DNA of 64,000 nucleotides from Streptomyces griseus. Its GTDB lineage: Bacteria > Actinomycetota > Actinomycetes > Streptomycetales > Streptomycetaceae. Below, in pieces: positions 60,636 to 64,000 of the stretch. Made by a program: the position numbers and the translations under genes. Each line of letters starts with the position of its first letter. The stretch's first letter is position 1. The stretch is from contig NZ_UAVD01000052.1 of the NCBI RefSeq assembly GCF_900460065.1, forward strand, positions 124,001 through 188,000. Direction: 5' to 3'. The notes beneath the pieces were generated by a model, which was not told where the DNA came from, did not search any database, and saw only the letters and a program-made list of their open reading frames with translations.

Positions 60636-61961
60636 TCAGGGTCTTGGGGGCACTCGCAGGGAGAGGAGGGCGGTGTCGTCGCTGGCCCATCCGCCGTGGT
60701 GACCGGCCAGAACCTCGGCGATGTGCGCGTTGGTGTCCGCCGCGTCCATGCCGCGGGTATCGGCGAGGGCTTCGGCGAGGGCCTCCTCGTCGAAGATCGG
60801 CCGGTGCGGAAGGGGCTTGCTGGGGTCGGGGCGGGCCTCGCAGGCACCGTCGGTGTAGAGAAACAGCAGGTCACCCGGTGCAAGGCGGAAGCGGACATCG
60901 GACAGGGAGACGGTGGGCATCACCCCGAGCAGCGTGCCGGGCAGGCCGGTCTGCTGGACGCGGCCGTCGGCCCGGCGGATGAGTGCGGGGGGATGGCCGG
61001 CCAGACAGAGCCGCCCGGCCGCCCCGGCAGGGGTCGTACGGAAGGTCGCCTGGACGGCGGTGAGGAACCGCGGCGCGCGCTGGGCGCGCATGGCGCTGTT
61101 GAGCCGGTCCAGGACCTCGGCGGGCGAGAGGTGGTCACCGGCGTCGGCGCGCAGGGTGTAGCGGGCCAGGGCGGTCACCTTCGCCGCTTCGAGCCCCTTG
61201 CCACAGACGTCTCCCATCACGGCGGTCCACCACGGCCCGCGGGCGTTGAAGAGGTCGTAGAAGTCACCCACGACCTCGACATCCCCGGTGGCAGCCAGGT
61301 AGCGGGCCGAGGCATCCATCCCCGGTACCGGACGCAGGACCGGGGGCAAGAGGCTTTCCTGAAGGCTGCGGGCCAGATCCTGTGAGACCGACAGCGCCGC
61401 GTTGGCAGTGGCCAGGGCGCTCTGCGCGGTGCTCAGCGAGATCCGCAGGTTGATCTCGTTGGACACCGCCCGGGCCAGAGTGGCGAGCGTCTCCAGCTCC
61501 TGCGGCTTCCACTGGCGGGGGTTCGCGTCGATGACGCACATGGTCCCGATGGCGTGCCCGTCGGTGGTGACGATCGGGAACCCCGCCCAGGATCCGACCC
61601 CCCACGGCCCGATGCCCTGATGCCCCGCCGTACGGGGGTCCTTCGCCGCGTCCTCCACGATGAACGGGCCGTTCGCCCCGACGGCGAAGTAGCAGAAGCT
61701 CTCCCCCACCCCGTTCTGCCACTGCTCCGACCCACCGTACGGCAGGTGTGGCACCGATTTCCAATAGGTCCGGGCCCCTCCCACGAACGTGATCGCGGAG
61801 ATCGCCGCACCAGTGACCGACACCGCCAGCCTGGTCAGGTCGTCGAACACCTGCTCCGGAGCGCTGCCGACCATGCCACTGGCCTCCAGTGAGGCCAGCC
61901 GCGCGGGGTCGGACAACACCGCCGGCAGCCCGTCATCCCGCACCCCCTCGGGATACTCCAC
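60636..61961 (-). CDS. GAF-domain PP2C (SpoIIE-type) phosphatase
   Basis: About 441 residues from GTG 61961 (a GTG 6 codons later and an ATG at 62123 are alternatives). Residues 30-195 form a GAF domain (FDDLTRLAVSVTGAAISAIT, GESFCYFAVGANGPFIVEDA, AGFPIVTTDGHAIGTMCVID). The PP2C/SpoIIE catalytic part follows: DVEVVGDFYDLFNARGPWW, VMGDVCGKGLEAA, LLFLYTDGACEAR and ASDDTALLSLRV, with the metal-binding Asp residues. Such phosphatases reset STAS proteins in sigma-factor control. The neighbouring STAS gene is the obvious partner. Confidence 0.88.
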   Translation of the reverse strand: MEYPEGVRDDGLPAVLSDPARLASLEASGMVGSAPEQVFDDLTRLAVSVTGAAISAITFVGGARTYWKSVPHLPYGGSEQWQNGVGESFCYFAVGANGPFIVEDAAKDPRTAGHQGIGPWGVGSWAGFPIVTTDGHAIGTMCVIDANPRQWKPQELETLATLARAVSNEINLRISLSTAQSALATANAALSVSQDLARSLQESLLPPVLRPVPGMDASARYLAATGDVEVVGDFYDLFNARGPWWTAVMGDVCGKGLEAAKVTALARYTLRADAGDHLSPAEVLDRLNSAMRAQRAPRFLTAVQATFRTTPAGAAGRLCLAGHPPALIRRADGRVQQTGLPGTLLGVMPTVSLSDVRFRLAPGDLLFLYTDGACEARPDPSKPLPHRPIFDEEALAEALADTRGMDAADTNAHIAEVLAGHHGGWASDDTALLSLRVPPRP

Positions 61962-62699
61962 CCCACCCAACAACCCGCCCTCTTTCCTCGGCTCCCCGCA
62001 GGAGCCCGCGAGCCACCCAACCACAGCCTGGACGGCGCCGTCACAAACAGACGCGCCCAGTAGATCACCGCGGACGTCAACGCGAGCCTGCGATCGCCGG
62101 GCCGGCAGAACACCCCTTCTCAAGCGGTCCAGAACAATATTTGATCACCAGCGTTGTTGACATGGGCTGGGCTTGATCATGGCGGAGGCCTCCGGTGTGG
62201 CGGAGCTGTCCAACGAGCTCGTCAAGAGGAGTTTGCAGCGAGTGCTCCTACGGGCCCGAGGTCGATGATCTCCGCCATCAGTTCATCAGTCAGGTCACGA
62301 CGCAGCCGCGCCAACGCGTGTAGGGGCGAGCAATGCTCATGCCCTGTGGATCGGCCTCGGGGACGGACGCGAAGGGCGTACCTTCCCGAGTGATCGACTT
62401 CTGGTAGTCGAGTAGGCCGACGTTGCACGGTCGGTCGGGAAGGCGCGACAGTCCTCAGCGTCGGGAGCGCCGATGAACCGACCGAGACCGGCTCACCTGA
62501 TCGGCGGCATCGTCAGGAAGGGTGCGCGGCGGATGCCGGCCGCCGCACTGGAGGCCGACGCCAACCCTTGAATAGCCCCATTGGCGGACCACGCGGCCGA
62601 TTGGGACCAGCCACTACCGCGCGGCGTGGAGGACGGTTGTCGATTCGTATGCGGACACCGGTTTCAGAAATGGTACTTCCAGAACTTTGTCGACACCGC
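61962..62699. other. Gene-poor stretch with a solitary IS481-type end
   Basis: Apart from the repeat at 62138-62214 no gene is supported. A minus frame near 62222-62330 (LHALARLRRDLTDELMAEII) is protein-like but has no partner. Confidence 0.4.
62138..62214 (+). repeat. IS481-type element end (copy 2, solitary)
   Basis: TTGATCACCAGCGTTGTTGA, GGGCTTGATCATGGC and GGCCTCCGG match 14153-14228 in the same orientation. No transposase frame follows, so only the end survives. Confidence 0.6.
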
Positions 62700-63008
62700 C
62701 AACCCGGCATGTTGGAGGGCTGCCTAAAAGGGGCAGGACATGCTCGGCGTGCCCCTCTGTTCCGTTCCATCCGCGGCCACGACCACACCGTGGGCGAGGT
62801 CGAAGAACTGCGTGCCCGGGCGGACCAGCGACGCCTTGGAATCGGCCGGATCCTGCTGGAAGGGCTGCGAAGCCTTCGCGAGCAGGGTGCAACGACTGCC
62901 AGGTTGTACACGGGCACGGCGAATCCGCACCGACCCTACGACCTTTACGGGAGCGTGGAGTTCCGGAGACAGAACGAGTACGTCCGCTACCGCAAGCCGC
63001 TCGCTTGA
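62700..63008 (+). pseudogene. GNAT acetyltransferase, C-terminal remnant
   Basis: VEELRARADQRRLGIGRILL, EGLRSLREQGATTARLYTGT and ANPHRPYDLYGSVEFRRQNE are a GNAT motif A/B region with the QRRLGIGR acetyl-CoA loop. The stop is normal (YVRYRKPLA), but the N-terminal half is not in any good frame, so the gene is truncated or frameshifted. Confidence 0.6.
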
Positions 63009-63312
63009 CCGAACGGTCATTGGGCTGTCCGGTCGATCCACAGAATGGGACAATTCCTCTCTGCAGGCTGGAATCGTAGCGGTTCTGACGGGCCGTGGTT
63101 CGAACACACAGGCTCGCCGTCAGAGAGCAGGGCGACGACCAGGGCGCCTGCGGCCACTGCTCGCTCTCCGTCGGAGGCATCCAGGGCGCCCGCAGGCCCG
63201 GGGCCGCGGCTGAGTACGCTCCGGACCATGGCTACGCGTTCCTCCACTGCTGCTTCGGCCCGACTCCGGGGCAAGTCGGGCCGGCGGTGACGGCCGCCAG
63301 GTCGCGATCGAG
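63009..63312. other. Intergenic stretch, 304 bp
   Basis: No supported gene. Confidence 0.4.
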
Positions 63313-64000
63313 TCAGCCGTCCACCTTCGCGTTGCTCGGTCTGTCGAGGCAGGAGCTCCTCTCGATCTCGTCGTCGGTGGGCCTGGCCTCGTCGCGGTCC
63401 TTCTTGGGCACGAGGGGCAGATTGATCTGGAAGTCCCGGTCCCAGTCGTTGCTCTGTGCGTAGTCCATGAGGGCCTGCTGGAGCTTCTTGCAGTCTTCGC
63501 GGTGGCCCTTGGCCATGGCGATGCCGTAGTCGTTGAAGGGGCCGAACGTCAGGGCGTGCGCGACGGTGATGCTGGGATCATCTTTCATGAACCCGTAGAG
63601 GATCAGTTGGTCGGTGGAGAGAGCATCGACTCTCTTTTCCTTCAGTGCCTTGACGCATTCCTGGGCGTCTGTCATGTCGACGGTACGGATCAGGCTGTAC
63701 GCCGGCTTCTTCAGCTCCGCCGCGGAGGTGGTGCCTTCCCAGACGCAGATGAGCCGTCCGTTGAGGTCGCTGTGGTTCTTGTAGCGTTTGGCTTCTTCGG
63801 TCCGCACGAGAACGCCCTGCCGGGTGGACGCGTAGGGGCCCACGAAGTCCAGCCCGTCGCCGCCTTCCGACGTCGGCTTCATCCTCTGTTCCGTGATCGA
63901 GTAGGTGGCCGCGACGAGCTGGACGTCGCCGTCGTGCAGGGCGCGGGCCCGGTTCTTGGACAGAACACCTTCGAAGTCCGAGGACTTGACCTTGACCCCC
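63313..64000 (-). CDS. Solute-binding protein, family 3 type (N-terminus beyond window)
   Basis: The frame is open from the right edge to a stop at 63313, 229 codons. KVKSSDFEGVLSKNRARALH, DGDVQLVAATYSITEQR, DFVGPYASTRQGVLVR, AQECVKALKEKRVDALSTDQ and GIAMAKGHREDCKKLQQALM match the second half of periplasmic-binding proteins for polar amino acids. The signal peptide and first lobe lie outside. The C-terminal tail after NLPLVPKKDRDEARP is longer than usual. Confidence 0.82.
   Translation of the reverse strand, partial: GVKVKSSDFEGVLSKNRARALHDGDVQLVAATYSITEQRMKPTSEGGDGLDFVGPYASTRQGVLVRTEEAKRYKNHSDLNGRLICVWEGTTSAAELKKPAYSLIRTVDMTDAQECVKALKEKRVDALSTDQLILYGFMKDDPSITVAHALTFGPFNDYGIAMAKGHREDCKKLQQALMDYAQSNDWDRDFQINLPLVPKKDRDEARPTDDEIERSSCLDRPSNAKVDG

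Overview
The window looks like chromosome-arm DNA of a Streptomyces or close relative. G+C is very high, third codon positions are strongly G/C, and GTG and TTG starts with AGGAGG-type ribosome binding sites are common. Family markers agree: an SsgA-like sporulation domain, a gamma-butyrolactone-receptor-like TetR, an acyl-CoA oxidase of the butenolide-hormone type, a DUF3618/holin-like/DUF4235 membrane operon, a MurE paralogue and many lineage regulators. Relics of IS5, IS481, DDE_Tnp_4 and Tn3 families, several broken genes and long gene-poor gaps point to a plastic accessory region. No rRNA, tRNA or CRISPR array was seen.

Layout. 1-1.1 kb: a tandem-HNH endonuclease running off the left edge. 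1.4-5.4 kb: a GNAT gene, a 40-bp palindromic terminator, then a sigma-like regulator translationally coupled to a 651-residue protein ending in an SsgA-like domain. 5.9-8.35 kb: a Ser/Thr kinase fused to an Hsp70. 8.5-11.5 kb: a minus-strand operon of unknown function whose first gene is split by a 730-bp element with 119-bp inverted ends, a 5-bp target duplication and a zinc-ribbon gene. 11.6-13 kb: a broken STAND NTPase and an IS5 relic. 13-14.1 kb: a SRPBCC/TetR divergent pair. 15.3-19.8 kb: a GBL-receptor-like TetR, a candidate operator, an MmyB-like regulator and an acyl-CoA oxidase, resembling a butenolide signalling locus.

20.3-27.3 kb: a complete ribose uptake and catabolism unit on the minus strand (rbsK, rbsC, rbsB, rbsA, rbsD, deoC), with a GntR/UTRA regulator gene beyond its terminator. 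27.7-31.3 kb: a lanthipeptide locus with a 53-residue precursor gene, a 24-bp perfect hairpin, a LanL-type synthetase and a frameshifted acetyltransferase. 32-33.5 kb: a hypothetical gene and an SMI1/KNR4-like gene. 33.7-35.8 kb: rsgA preceded by a 22-codon leader peptide and coupled to a methyltransferase. 36-38.4 kb: an ABC-2 exporter and its TetR with a 26-bp palindromic operator. 39.4-41.2 kb: a DUF4157 protein with a C-terminal deaminase-like toxin domain.

41.8-43.3 kb: a MarR/nitroreductase divergent pair. 43.8-45 kb: the membrane operon. 45.5-47.1 kb: GNAT and STAS genes. 48.3-51.8 kb: a compact set of biosynthesis-like enzymes (GSA-aminomutase-like, SDR, DGLHR-motif protein, Fe/2-oxoglutarate dioxygenase). 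52-57 kb: a membrane HTH protein, a small secreted protein, a TPR protein, fragments and a small Cys-rich ORF. 57.4-58.1 kb: transposase relic. 58.5-60 kb: MurE-like ligase. 60.2-62 kb: a GAF-PP2C phosphatase and STAS pair. 62-64 kb: relics and a solute-binding protein cut by the right edge.
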